A DNA stretch of 64,000 bases from Ctena decussata (GCA_963989385.1 OZ022503.1:49908858-49972857); one strand, 5' to 3'; shown: positions 21,170-33,558, counted from the first letter of the stretch. Numbers and translations: made by a program. The notes: generated by a model from the sequence alone, not told the origin.

Positions 21170-22775
21170 AATAAATAAATCCCCAGGGCCTGATAGGCTT
21201 CACCCTAGGACATTGAAAGAGCTTAGTAATGTATTGTCGTACCCCTTGTCCATCATTTTCAATAATTCAGTGAAGTCTGGTGATCTTCCATTTGACTGGA
21301 GATGTGCTAATATAACAGCATTGTTTGAGAAAGGTGATAAGAAATGTGCTGGTAATTATAGACCTGTTAGTTTAACATGCATTTTATGCAAAGTTTTGGA
21401 AAGTATTGTGAGAGAGAATATTTTGGGACATATGCAGAAATTCAAATTATTTAGTAATAAGCAATACGGCTTTATATCTGGGCAATCTACCATTCTTCAA
21501 TTGTTAACAGTGCTGGAAAGGTGGACGGAAATTCTGGATCGAGGTGGTTGTGTAGACGTGGCTTACTGTGATTTTATGAAAGCGTTTGATAAAGTTAGTC
21601 ATCAGAAACTTATACATAAACTTAAGTTATATAACATTGGTCAGATTTTTACCCGATGGATAAAGGCTTTTCTTCAGGGTCGGAAACAACGTGTATTAGT
21701 AAATGGTGTTAGCTCAGAGTGGAAGGATGTCTCCTCCGGAATACCCCACGGATCTGTAATGGGACCAATACTATTTGTGTTATACATAAATGATTTGCCG
21801 AGCAGTATATCGCCGGAAAGTGACATATTTCTCTTTGCGGATGACACGAAGATTTTCAAGGAAGTCCATAGTATAGAAGATTAATAGCAGTTACAGTCGG
21901 ATATATATTTGATGAATGAATGGTCAGAAAAATGGTTATTAAAGTTCCATCCTGAGAAATGTAAGACGATGAGAATTGGCAAAAGTAAAGTTGAAAATTA
22001 TGACTATAAGCTTAGGGCTGAGTTGAACCCATTGGTGAAAACAGCTGAAGCAAAGGATATAGGTGTTATAATAGATGATAAACTCTAATTTGGAAAGCAT
22101 ATTAGTGAAAAGGTCAACAAAGCTAACTCAGTTATGGGTGTAATAAGGAGAACATTTGAATACTTAGATACATTAACATTTAAGTCATTATATACATCAT
22201 TGATGAGACCGCATGTAGAATTCGCAAATCAAGTTTGGAGTCCATATTTAAAGAAACATATTGATATGTTTGAAAACGTCCAGAAACGTGCAACAAAACA
22301 GCTATCAGGAATGAAGGAATTATCATATGAGGAAAGATTAAAGGTTCTAAATCTACCAACGTTAGCATACAGAAGACTAGGGGGCGATTTAATTGAAACA
22401 TACATGATTTTAACAGATAAATATGACCCGGAAGTGTTTATGTTATTTACCATGAGGAATGAAAGTACAACTAGGGGACATAACAGAAAAATATTCAAAA
22501 AGAGGCCACGTTTAAACACATAAAAGTATTCGTTTTGCTTCCGAGTTGTGGATCTATGGAACCAATTACCAGAGGAAGTTGTGGAAGCCAAAACCAAATA
22601 TTCATTTGAAAGAAGGCTAGATAGATATCTAGAAACCCAACCCATTAAATATGATTATAAATCTACATTTGTGTATAACACCACCGGAACAGACCAAGAC
22701 ATAACAAGTGATGAAGACGTAGAGCTGGTGTCATCACAGGCTGGGTCCAGCCTTGTACCAAAAGAGGATCTGTAA
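21170..22775 (+). pseudogene. LINE reverse transcriptase and C-terminal domain
   Basis: PGPDRLHPRTLKEL, GNYRPVSLTCILCKVLESI, VDVAYCDFMKAFDKVSH (motif A), SGIPHGSVMGPILFVLYIND and DIFLFADDTKIF (catalytic FADD). A stop lies at 21882, then MNEWSEKWLLKFHPEKC-type text, MGVIRRTFEYLDTLTFKSLY and NVQKRATKQLSGM to a C-terminus at 22775. RT motifs are intact but the frame is interrupted. Confidence 0.88.
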
Positions 22776-22790
22776 GTATCTGTAAGTAAA

Positions 22791-24210
22791 CATGTCAGTT
22801 TTGTAAGGTCAGATTATATTGGTCAAATAAATACGGTCAGGTAGCAAAAGTCAGTTAAATACGGTCAGATTGTATTGTTTAGTGAGTAGGGACAGGTTAT
22901 TTTGGTCAATGAAGTAAGTTCAATTAAACTTGTTAGTGGAGTAAGACAAAAATATACTAGGAATTGAAGTAGGGTCAAATTAAATTGATCAATGGGATAA
23001 GGTTAGATTATAAACGTTCGTCAAGAAGGTTTAGATTATATTGGTAAATGAAGTAAGGTCAGATGTAAAAGGTCAGTGGAATAGGTTCAGATGATATCGT
23101 TCAGTGAAGTAAGATCTGATTATATTAGTCAGTGAAGAAGGGCCAGATTATATAAGACAACGAAGTTTGGTCAGGTTTTATTGGCCAGAGAAGTAAGGTC
23201 AGATTATATTTGCAGTGAAGGAAGGTCAGATTATATTGGCCAGCGGTGTGTGATCAGACTATATTGATCAGTGAAGTAGGGTCAGATTATATTGGTCGGT
23301 GAATAAAGATCAGGTTATATAAGTGAAGTAGGGCAGACAATATTGGACAGCAAAGTTTGGTCAGATTTTGTTGTTCAGTGAAGTAGGGTCAGATGATATT
23401 AGTAAGTGAAGGTTAGATGATATTGGTTAGTAGAGTGAGGTCAGATTATAAAGGCCAGTGAAGCAGGGTCACGTTATATTAATAAGTGAAGATAGGTGAC
23501 ATTAAATCGGTCATTGAAGTAGGGTTAGTGAAGTTAGGTCAGATTATACTGCTCAATGAAGTAGTGTCAGGTTAGTTAAAGGGATACAAAAAGGAAGCTT
23601 AAAAGTGGTACCACTCTATAATGGTTTCATGACCCTGTTTGTCATTACTTATGTGAGATGGGGTATTGCCTTTGATGAAATAGTAGTGTCACTTGACTGT
23701 TGCATAATATGAATACGGCACCCAATAAATAAGAAATATGTCTATAAGTACGGCTAGATTATATTGGTACATGGATCTAGGTCAGAATATATTGGCCGGT
23801 GAAGCAGGGCCCAGATAATGTAAACCAATGGAGTAAGGTCAGATTACATTAGTCAATATATATTAGTAAAGTCAGATTATTTTGGTCAATGAAGTAGGGC
23901 TTGGTTATATTAGTCAGTGAAGTTAGGTTAGATTTTTTTGGTCTGTGAAGTAAGGTCAGATCATATTTTTCAGCGAAATAGAATCAGATTACATACATGT
24001 GTATTTGTCAGTGAAGTTAAATCGAATTACATTGGTTAGTTAAGTAAGTTAGAATTGTATTGGAATAAGTGAAGTAAGGTCAGAAATATTGGCAAGTGAA
24101 TCAAGATTCGTTTCCGTTGGCCAGATTATGGTGGTCTGTTTATACTTGTAATTGCAGTAGGAGCAGGTTTATATTGGTCAGCGAATGAGGGTCTGATTAT
24201 ATTTGCCACT
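22791..24210. repeat. 28-bp minisatellite array, right part
   Basis: Continues the gtcagtgaagtaaggtcaga theme with more drift than the left part. A non-repetitive interval lies at about 23580-23745. Confidence 0.88.
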
Positions 24211-24557
24211 GAAAATGGGCTTCAGACATTAGGATCAAATGATATTCATTTGCTTTCTTTGATCTGCAAAATTGGAACTTTTGTTAAAAAAGAAAGGTTC
24301 TGCCGCATGACTATTTTTGCAAGTACATGATTGTAGATATTAGATTAGATGGTGATTACCCGACTTCCTATCATTTGAACTACGTCATCGGAAAATGCAT
24401 GCATATATTGACTAGAAAATTTGCTTCATGCTATATCGTAATCCCTGGCTCCTGGCTTTGTTGCTGTGAACAGTGAAGACTGTTTAGGCTGCACCTACAC
24501 TCAATCTGTTCTGAGCCTTTCCTGTGCGGGCATACCTTGAGACGCCTTACTCATTTA
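24211..24557. other. No feature recognised
   Basis: AT-rich DNA between the array and a MITE. Confidence 0.6.
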
Positions 24558-24788
24558 AGGCGCGACACGAGAAAACAAAGTGGCATGTGCGCCCAGTGAA
24601 GACTCAGATCAGCCTGGGCAGCCGCCCAGTCTGATCAGAGTATTCGCTGTGCGCATGGAGCTAGCGCTGACACTTAGCTAACCTTTCAGCGCAATCAAAG
24701 ACTCTGATCAGACTAGACAGCTGTCCAGGCTGATCTGAGTCTTCACTGGGCGCACGTGCCACTTTGTTTTTTAGGTGGTGTCGCGGCT
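24558..24788. mobile_element. Palindromic MITE, gagccgcgacacga family
   Basis: cgcgacacgagaaaacaaag at the left and ctttgttttttaggtggtgt-cgcg at the right, with the shared cagatcagcctgggca core. The tggcatgtgcgcccag version of the arm marks a subfamily shared with 45222. Confidence 0.88.
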
Positions 24789-26450
24789 AATTTGCTTTAT
24801 CTCTTTACAGATAGCTTAATTGGAGCAAATTCAGGTAGTTTGCCTTATTAAAATCTTTGAAGAGAGCACTTCTTATAAATTAAGGCATAAAAAAGGTTCA
24901 AATTAGTGTAACCCAGTGCTTGACGCTGGCAACAAAATCAGCGTAATAAACAGATATAAAATAAATAAATATTTTGACATTTGCTTATAGTGTTTAAGGC
25001 CACAGAGTCAGAGACACTTTGCCACCACGTAGCTGGCTTGCCGTATGGCGCTGACCCTTTTCTATGGTGGTGTGGCGGTACCATGCTTTGCCTAGAGTAG
25101 AGTGGAGGTAACATAATTGATCTACGGTGGTTCGGAGATACCACAGTTTACCTTGAGTGATGCGAAGATGCTTAATTTTCTGAGGTTTATCGAAGTGTAA
25201 ACTACATAGGACCCGTGCGGTGAATGAATCCCGAAGGGGTTCATGTAAACTTTACTATTGACCCAATGTAGTTTACACCTCAATAAACCTAAAAAAATAG
25301 TTCATTGCTTAGTGTAATTGTTGGAATGTAAACTACAGTTACGTTTCGATGGTTTACTGTTGGACTTTTCAGTAAATACACCAAAATGTAAATATTACAA
25401 TTTGTCTGCAGCAGATTGTACACACCACGATATTACCTTGGGTGGTGTTGAAATACCATAATCTAGCCCAGCAAGCATACAACGTCGAAACAACATTGAA
25501 TCAACATTGATTCAACGTCATGATGTTGACTCAAGATTGATACACCGTCGATTAAACTTTGTGTGCAGCCGGGAGGCTGGTATGATGATAACACGATTTA
25601 TCAAGTGTATTTGAAGGGACCACAATGTGGAGATACCACGGTTTTAAATATCTAGACGTAGCATTATAAATAATATACTGACATTACCATTTTGAGATTT
25701 CGTCAGGCGATGAAAAACGTCAGCTTCGGGAATTTAACTAAGCTAATAGTTTTCATAGCCCGAGAAAAGCTCAAAATAGCGATTTCAGTTTTTATGCAGT
25801 TCTCTCTGACTGTAACTGTTTCCTCTGATAAATGACAGGCAATCTTTCTCAAGGACAAAACTGTCTTATTAAGATTTCGTAGTACACATAACATACTCAA
25901 GAATTTTGACCCCTTTTACAAGCTGACTGCTGTCTGAAATGGAACATTAAAGTACGTATATTCAGTATTATGATTACTAACGTCCTTCGCTGATTAGTAG
26001 CATTTAAGAAATAAGCACATAGTCGTTAAGGATTTCATATACTGCATAAGTCAATAAGTATCATGTTAGCACAGTTTGTAGAATACCAGACTTTGATATC
26101 TCGAGAGCTGAATGTACTTCAAAACATGGTAAACTTAACTCGGTTAAGCATTTCAAAGGTATAAAACAAAGGCATCTCAAAAACTAACTGTATTACCACA
26201 CAAAGGGCTGTAACACTGGCACAGAAAAAGCACAATCTCTATAAAGAATGCACTAAGATCTTTAGATTTTCTGAATAATATTTTGAAACATCTAATAAAA
26301 TCCGTTCAAGATACAGCATGGAAAATGTCACCAGCATCGACCCTTTCAGCTGTCTTTAATAGCTGAATTCATGTTTGCTTATTGGGCAATTAGTCTATTT
26401 TCAATGGGCTGTTGAATCTAGGTTACTTATCATTAAAGCCCCTGTCTAAG
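24789..26450. other. Non-coding stretch with small repeats
   Basis: Contains a diverged minisatellite with ggtggt...gataccac themes (about 25030-25180 and again near 25440 and 25630), a foldback near 25165-25295 (arms gtgtaaactacat / atgtagtttacac), and a diverged gttgaatcaac-type MITE near 25466-25570. No gene was recognised. Confidence 0.55.
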
Positions 26451-26690
26451 TCAGTAAGTAAAGACTTTATTTAACGAGGGTGACAACATTTAGCATATGA
26501 TATAGCGAATTTCCCATGAGGCCCTCAAAGTATAATACAATTGTACATATAAGACAAATATTTAAGCACAATAATGATACATTCTGTACCGCTGTAACAA
26601 GAACAGGTGAAATATAAGACGTAACAGAAGTTTGCGAATTTTTAAATATGCAAAAATTCTGCATGGCAGATTTTCTCTCAAAACAGTCAT
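26450..26690 (-). repeat. 3' end of a LINE or SINE with (ACTT)n-type tail
   Basis: On the plus strand it begins with agtaagtaaagactttattt and then gggtgacaacatttagca ... ccatgaggccctc, also found at 35228-35582. Read on the minus strand this is a 3' end with a short tetranucleotide tail, as in several non-LTR clades. Confidence 0.6.
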
Positions 26691-27588
26691 AGAGTCGCCG
26701 CAAGTGTCTCGAACTGTCTCCGAGTCCTTCGAAATTTAGTTGCCGAAAGTGCGAGAAATGCGAGACAAGTTTGTGAGGGGTGTGCGATCCATGAAACTGA
26801 ATTTAGCTGAGAAGAGACAAAAATGATGAATCTCCTCGCGAAAGTCGCAACTGCCAAAAATTCCCAATTTTGTCGCTCGAATACCGCACGAGCGTCGCAC
26901 GACTGTCGCGCGACAATCACGCTAAGTACTATGGATGCGTACTGCAGGTGCACTGTCGCCAAAATTTCGCCGGTAGTTGGTGCAACATCCGTGTAATATC
27001 CAAAGGCAAACGGTGTCGTATTGCTTACGACATAGGCAAATGTGTCGTAAGTCAGTGTTATTCTGGCAAATTTGTCGTAAATTCGCGTATTTTCTCGCAA
27101 CGTCTTCTTTGCAACTAGTTCCTAGCTATCGCAGCCCTTAAGATACACGTATAGTCAAAAACGGAAATTTGAGAACCACTAAACAATAAACAATATTGTG
27201 TGGATTCAGTATAGACCAAAACTGACCCGCTAATTAAAAGATAGGAGTAGACATTGAAATCAGCAGTGTTTGTATCAGGGTGAGTGGATAAACTTTCAAG
27301 CAGTTTAGCCAGTTTCATTGTTTTGGCCACCCTTCACAATAGGGGTCAAGGAAGGTGGTTGCCACACGTTCGACTTTAAAGTTAGACTTTTGTAAGCGGG
27401 GCTCTTCGAAGCTACAAAGAAACAATAATTTATCCGGAAATTGGCCCCTTTAATAAAACGGCGGAAAAACCGACACAACTTTGCGGTTCATTCTTTCACA
27501 GAAAATTTTCTAAAGTCTAGAGGTCGTTAGTAAAACAAATACTCTTAAGGTGCACTGGCACACCTCCATATTTTTTTTGCTGCCAAAG

Positions 27589-27790
27589 GTGCCTCGGTAG
27601 CACAGTAGGTTAAGCATTGACCTGCCGATCTAGCGGTCCCAGGGTCGAGACCCGCTGGAGGCAAAAGTATTTCCAACCGTAAACGAGTTTCCATTGCACA
27701 CAACCTTTAATTATCACCTTCCCATTGTGCTGATATGTCTAAAATACTGTTAAAAAGACGTAAAATTGTGTCATCCATCAATCCATTTTT
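27589..27790 (+). repeat. tRNA-derived SINE
   Basis: tRNA-like head with an A box (tagcacagtaggttaagc) and B box (gggtcgagaccc), a tRNA-unrelated body (gtaaacgagtttccattgca) and a tail of atcc units. It is not a functional tRNA because no complete acceptor stem pairs. Paralogous to 34024-34230; a separate copy is at 60247-60429. Confidence 0.85.
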
Positions 27791-27954
27791 TCTGCCAATT
27801 TTACAAAAATAGGAAAATTTTGTGACTTTTAGTTTGTTTGAAACCTTTCAAAAATGGGGTCATTTCTTACAGGAGAAAATTTACCCCTTGGAGAGCAATT
27901 CATTTCCTTTCAAAGCTGATTGCCATTAAAAAAAGGTCGGAAAAAAGAAAACAG

Positions 27955-28193
27955 TGAGCCGCAACACGACAAAACCAACAATGTGGTTGTGCGCCCAGCG
28001 CAGACTCAGATCAGCCTGGGCATCCACCCAGTCTGATCAGAATCTTCGCTGTCCGCATGAAGGTAGCTTAGACCCTTAGCTACCCTTTTAGCGCATAGCG
28101 AAGACTCTGATCAGACTGGGCAATTGCCTAGGCTGATCTGAGTCTGCGCTGGGCGCACAACCACATTGTTGGTTTTCTCGTGTCGCGGCTCAC
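27955..28193. mobile_element. Palindromic MITE with paralogous empty site
   Basis: Full-length member of the gagccgcgacacga family, with acagt directly before GAGCC and directly after GGCTC. The duplicate at about 34387-34400 reads gaaaacagtacagtttc with no MITE. Confidence 0.92.
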
Positions 28194-28526
28194 AGTAGAG
28201 TTTCTTGTCCTGTTAGTGGACTCATTCACCTGAAGTTCAACAGTGACCACTGACGAGCCATTCGGGCTTCACGGATTAATTAAGCTTATTAAGTGAATGT
28301 TTTTCAAAGCTCTATGACAGCTCAAAAAGTAATTTCAATCCCTGAAGGCCCCATGTCTCTATCGGCATGAAATACTTTATCGTGAGGTATCGCTGCAAAC
28401 TTCTCACTACAGTTTCGCAAATGATTATTATCGTGATTGGCCGGCTTTGAAAAATCAAAACGTCCTTGAGTTCACCATAAAATAGATTTGAAAAAAAACA
28501 CAGGTCATTTTAGTTGCTAACTAAGA

Positions 28527-28680
28527 TGACCTACTTTCGATTTCACAAGCTTTATTTCAGGGTAAAACACAAGGCACAGGAGATAAAAATACAAGGTACA
28601 GGTGACCTACTTTCGATTTCACAAGCTTTATTTCATGGTAAAAACACAAGGTACAGGAGATAAAAATACAAGATACAGGC
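28527..28680. repeat. Two tandem copies of a ~77-bp unit
   Basis: gacctactttcgatttcaca ... gataaaaatacaaggtacagg occurs twice in a row. Confidence 0.9.
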
Positions 28681-30723
28681 GTATAACATTTGATAAAAAT
28701 ACAATGTACAAAAAATTAAGCAAGGATCTCATCGATTGTGCCGCGGTTGCATTATTTATTTGCTTAACGGGGAACCAGAGGTGAAAACCGTATTTTTATG
28801 GAGAGACTTATCATTTTTTCCAAAATGCCTTGTTCCTTCTTTTTTGCCAGTTATATGATACAAAAAAAACACATCAACCGAAATATTTTCGTTAATTCTG
28901 AAGGCTGTACAGGTTTCATAATGATTTGTATTTTGACGATTTTTACTACTGGTAGGACTATGGAGACTTTAACAGTCTACAATAGTACGCTTGTGTCTTT
29001 CATTACTGCTGTGGATATGGACTCAGAATTTATATGCGATATACTCATTATCAAACACCATTTATTTTATGATTTAGATTAGCCGATAAACACTGTAATT
29101 TGCGTTCTGACACTAGAATAATGGTCGTATATGGAAATATCTGATTTTACAACTATAATGAAAGTAGTTAATAGTGAATCTATATTTTCCAGCAAGTGCA
29201 TGCTGTTTATGACATCTGAAAATAGAGAACACCAAGTCAGTGTATTTTGATGTCAACTTTTTAGGAAAGATTAGAACTGCACAGGAAGGGCGGGTCTTGC
29301 CGAGCCTTTCCTACGGTTTCTGGTCGAGCCTTATACACTTGATATCAAAGACACTAAGTTCACATGGTTTCTATTTATCATGAATCATTTAAAAATATTT
29401 TAATGTGTTTACAACCTACAAACAAATGAAATCGCTTTCAGGATCGCTTCATATCATGCCCTCTAGCCCAGCTCTAAGTCGGAAAACACCCAGAAACAAG
29501 TTTCAATTTTCACGAAACTTTGTTTCTGAAATAATTTAGATCCAGATGCACAGTTCTAAACTGACGTGATATCACATTATGTTATCATACCATTGCTATC
29601 AAGTTTGCAGCGGATGCATGATAAATAAAGGCAAGCCTTCCAAGGTGCATCGATTAAGCGTGTTTCCATGGCGAAACAGCGCTGAACAACGTACGACGGT
29701 GCTTACAATAAAATCTATACCCCACAGAATGCAGTCTCGCACTTCCACACCATTTTTTGTTCAAGTAAGTCATTATAAAATATGACGATTGTATTTAGTG
29801 GGAGGTAACCTTAAAGATATACGCCCTGATATGTTTCTATTAGATTTCAAATTTCTCACGAAAATCGTATCAAAGACATAAAAATGATTTCTGGTAAAAG
29901 TACTTTTATCTACCAAATTTATAATTTGTGCCGGTCACTGGAAGTAGGAGAATTTAAGAAAATATATAAAAACGCGGGAATAGCGGGTCGTCATTCCCGC
30001 CAAAAACGAATACTGGATACGCCCAGTAACCATGGTTAATCAGGGAAAAGTTATATCATTAATAATTTTAAGCCCTTTCGTTAATCAACATCGGACAGTT
30101 ATTGGCTGAAAAGATCTTACGTGCACGGATTAGAGATTAATGCTATTGTAAGGTTATTTACTCCACTATTCATAAAATGCAAAGCATGCTTGCCGAAACG
30201 CCTTTTTATTCCCATGTGGGAGTCAATCAATTTATGACGAAAAATGTTCATGAATATTCAAGAAGGGTTCGCAATGATATATCGTCTCTGCCTCCGTACC
30301 AAAGACTTTTTGGATGAAGATTTTTTGCACATTTCTTAATTGTGTTGCATACAACTAATCCGTTTAATTCTTTTGTGGTTATTTCATAATGAAATACGAC
30401 GGCGTATACCTTTAAAGGATCAATATATGCAACAGTGAAATCCAAGTTCATGTGCTACGAATAACCCTTTTATAGAACATATTGGGCGAGAGTTACGCGC
30501 CTGTATAACCGCTTGAAGCCATTTCCCCGTCCCGTTCACCCCGTCCGTGAAAAATGCACTTATTTGTGACTGTTCCAAGGCGGTGTTTTGGTTGACTTAT
30601 AATACTGTCATTGTTTGTCGGCTTCCTGTCAGACTATTTAGGACTGCCTCGTGGCTATCTGCTGGGAATGAGCTGACCGCTTGGCTTTTCGCCTTTCTCA
30701 CCCCTAATTAACTATGTGTATAC

Positions 30724-30867
30724 AAGGGCTGTTACGAAACGAAAAAGAGCTGTTACGAAATAAAAAAAAGAGTCATAGTTACCAAACGACCTGATGGCCA
30801 GGTCGTTTGGTAACTATTCCTCTTTTCCACTTCGTAACAGCTCATGTTTGTTTCGTAACATCCTTGA
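30724..30867. repeat. Foldback with gttacgaaac ends
   Basis: Arms gttacgaaacgaaaaagagc / cttcgtaacagctc... around a perfect central palindrome (ccaaacgacctgatggccag and its complement). Other copies are at 36168-36290 and 41586-41770. Confidence 0.88.
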
Positions 30868-31044
30868 AAACAGAGATAGCCAGGTGTGCTTCTTGTTTTG
30901 CTTTGTGTACCCTCTTAAACGCTTTCTTTCCCTATTTTGTGTTTAGGGCAGGATGTGAAAATTGATTGTGCCGATTCCTGCTCATTGCCTTCTCATCTGG
31001 TTTCTTTTCATTTTATTGTATGCGGCACCCTCGTTCCATAAATG

Positions 31045-31230
31045 AGCCGCGACACGAGAAAACCAACCAAGTGGTTGTGCGCCCGGCGAAGACTCAGATC
31101 TGACTGGGCATCCGCCCAGTCTGGTCAGACTCCTTGCTAAGCGCTTTAAGGGTAGCTAAGGGTTCAAGCTACCTCCGTGCGGCCAGCGAAGACTCTGATC
31201 AGATTGGGCGGATGCTTCAGTTGTGTGGGT
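31045..31230. mobile_element. 3'-truncated MITE, gagccgcgacacga family
   Basis: Left arm complete, right arm lost after gattgggcggatgcttcag. The same truncation is in 36475-36650, so it predates the duplication. Confidence 0.85.
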
Positions 31231-31234
31231 GATT

Positions 31235-32345
31235 TAATCTCTAATATTCATCTCAGGAAAAAGTTCTGAATGATATGTATGCCATAATAACCAGCAATGA
31301 ACCTAAGAAAGTAAGAGAATCTAATTTTCAGGATAAGAAAACAGGGTCAGAAGAGATTTTAAAGGCTAATAAGGCTTTAAAGAATGAGAATGAATTAAGA
31401 AAAAGTCAAAAACGAATAGCTGGTGCAAAAACAACAAGACATTAAAACCTAATATACTAACTAAAAAGAAAGCTATGCTCAGTACAGAAAACAATGAAAT
31501 TAAATATAAGACTTTAATAATTCAACTTGAAAGTAAAATTAAGGAAAAAGACAAGACAATAAAAATCTTAAAAAGTTCCTTCAAGAGCAGCGAATACATA
31601 CAGAAGTAGGAACATGGGCCAGACTACGTAGTTTCGGCTAATAAAGCTCCGTTAGTGACCCTGGCAATAACTGGTGACGAAACCAGAAAAAAGTATACTG
31701 TGATTTCTCAATTTTAATTGGTCATTCGATTCAAGGACTGATTAATTTCAAAAGGATCCAAATAATATAAAAGACGATGATCTAGAAAAATAGTAAACTT
31801 GTTGAAAAGAGTAAATGAATCTAAACCAAAAGAACATTTTAATCAAAATGAAGAGAGGGGCATTGAACAAGTTCAGCAACAGACGAGCTGTAAACAGATT
31901 AGAGTTGATGAAAATTGCCATTCATGTGGCAGCACGGAAAACAGATTAAGGCAAATAGAACATAACATGGTTCAAAACGTGACCTTAATGACAAACTGTA
32001 ATGGCTACACAAATGCAAACCTTATCTAACCAAGTAATGATGTAATCTCAAAATATGTTTTTACAACAACAACAGGTTTTAAATGTAAATATGAGCAACA
32101 ATCAATATCACAGAACTGTGCAAATGATTGCCATTATGACGCCTTTTACACTGGATTTTGATATAGTTCAACCACAGGTGTTTTATCAAAGACCGGCTTA
32201 TGACCAACATCTAGTTTACCAGAGACCTTTTAATATTAATCATCAAATGTATGTACCCATGCAGAGACAAATTTTATGTACCCACATACCCAAGTTCAAG
32301 AGTACCCAACTATTCACGTACAGCAGCAACCAGTACATATGAACC
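31235..32345 (+). pseudogene. LINE ORF1 fragment, copy 1
   Basis: Interrupted frames: NDMYAIITSNEPKKVRESNF, a Lys/Glu-rich coiled coil (KTLIIQLESKIKEKDKTIKI), FKSSEYIQK, ISQFLIGHSIQGLI, a 76-codon block with CHSCGSTENRLRQIEHN, and a Gln/Tyr-rich region. The 76-codon block is identical in copy 2 (37229-37459). Copy 1 stops at 32357 without any endonuclease or RT. Confidence 0.65.
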
Positions 32346-32357
32346 CACCTACTTATC

Positions 32358-33281
32358 GCCCCCCTTAGAATGAAAAGGTGCTATGTTCAGTTTTCATACT
32401 TTTGAGAAAATCGCGTTTAAAGGTTTCACACTCTATGAAAAATCAAGTCTTCATTTTTTCCAAAGTATCAATGTTGTCAAATATAGAACTATTATATAGC
32501 TCTTTTTTAGCAAGTAGTTAATTTGAATAAAGCCATTAGATAAGAGTATTTTCCCCTTTTTGCACATAGCACCTTTTACCATCCATCAATATCGAAGTTA
32601 ACATGTATGACAAAAGGTGCTATATGGCAGATATCTCCTTTTTCCTCTGAGTGAAATTAGCCTTACCATGTAATTTTCTTTGGTAAAAAAAGCTATATGA
32701 CTAACAAAACTTGTAAAAATTGGCATCAAGCTTGTTGCAGGTAGATTCGAAGAAAGCATGTGCTATATATATAATTTTTTTTTGCATATGATTGTAGATT
32801 TCACTTTATGTTGTACAAAACACATATTATATTGACCATAACAAGAGGAGAATATTGTTATACATGGGCGTGTTTTATTTTGTCAGATGCACACCCTTGT
32901 CTGTTGCTCAGTAAAAGAATAAATTTAATGTACTTTATAATCCAATTTCTTGAACTCACTTTCACTTGAAAGTCAACACAGAAGTTATAAAACATTTGTT
33001 TAATCAGAATCAGACTCTTCATCAGAAGTACTGATTGGAATTTTGTCTTTTGTTGAATTGCTGGTTTTTAGTGACTGAAAATATCCATGAAAGTCATCTG
33101 GAATTATGGATTTTGAACATAAATTCATAAGATCCTTCTTCTTTTGTGTTGAAATTGGCAATTTTGTGTTATAGCACATATCCAGGTCTGAGTCTGTTTC
33201 TGGCCACTGTACAGGGCGACCCTTTTTCCGCAGCCCTGCATGCTGTACCGATATTTCAAGAAACTGTGACTCGTCAAAAGA
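32358..33281. other. Spacer between the duplicated segments
   Basis: AT-rich. ggtgctat motifs at 32379 and 32615, and the 3' part of the minus-strand frame listed at 33000-33291. Possibly a retrocopy or an inserted element, read on the minus strand with an AATAAA-type signal near 32875. Confidence 0.45.
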
Positions 33282-33291
33282 GTAGTCCAAA
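33000..33291 (-). pseudogene. Unrecognised acidic protein C-terminus
   Basis: An open frame of about 97 codons containing SVQHAGLRKKGRPVQWPETD, a Lys-rich stretch (STQKKKDLMNLCSKSIIP), DFHGYFQSL and an acidic end (STSDEESDSD). It has the look of true coding sequence (balanced composition, ordered charged motifs), but the family is not known to me. It has no Met at its start and is cut by the duplication boundary at 33282, so it is the tail of a captured gene, a retrocopy or a transposon ORF. Confidence 0.4.
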
Positions 33292-33558
33292 GGCAAATGG
33301 TGCCGTATTGCTTACGACATAGGCAAATGTGTCGTAGGTCAATGTTATTCCGTCAAATTGTCGTAAATTCGCGTATTTTCTCGCAACGTCTTGTTTGCAA
33401 CTAGTTCCTATCTGTCGCAGCCCTTAAGATACACGCATAGGCAAAACGGAAATTCAGAACCAATAAACAATAGTGTGTGGAATCGTGTAGACCAAAACTG
33501 ACCCGCTAATTAATAGATAGGAGTAGACATAATTGAAATCAGCAGTGTTTGTATCAGG

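Larger units (their letters stand above)
18470..22790 (+). mobile_element. CR1-group LINE, nearly full length but mutated
   Basis: About 4.3 kb with ORF1, endonuclease, reverse transcriptase and C-terminal domain in order, inserted in the minisatellite array. The 3' end is a short direct repeat (atctgtaagt twice), like the octamer-type tails of CR1/L2 elements. No poly(A) tail is present. Several frameshifts and stops show that this copy cannot make its proteins. Confidence 0.88.
26999..32357. repeat. Segmental duplication, copy 1
   Basis: Direct counterpart of 33282-37787. The shared start is tccaaaggcaaa(c/t)ggtg and the shared end gaacccacctactta. By eye the first part differs at roughly 7 in 100 positions, while from about 30486 on (35711 in copy 2) the match is nearly perfect. 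Copy 1 has a MITE (27955-28193) and extra blocks near 28345-28965 and 29815-30415 that copy 2 lacks. Confidence 0.85.

Noticed and set aside
17282..24210. CRISPR-like array
   Set aside because: Repeats are contiguous, drifting tandem units without spacers, in a eukaryotic setting; a minisatellite.
26687..27118. Open frames on both strands in the tcgc-rich stretch
   Set aside because: Both strands are open because of a low-complexity tcg/cga composition. No motif, and the right end is shared with 33282, so it is repeat-derived.
27589..27660. tRNA gene
   Set aside because: A and B boxes are present, but the acceptor stem does not pair and the unit has a SINE body, an atcc tail and other copies.
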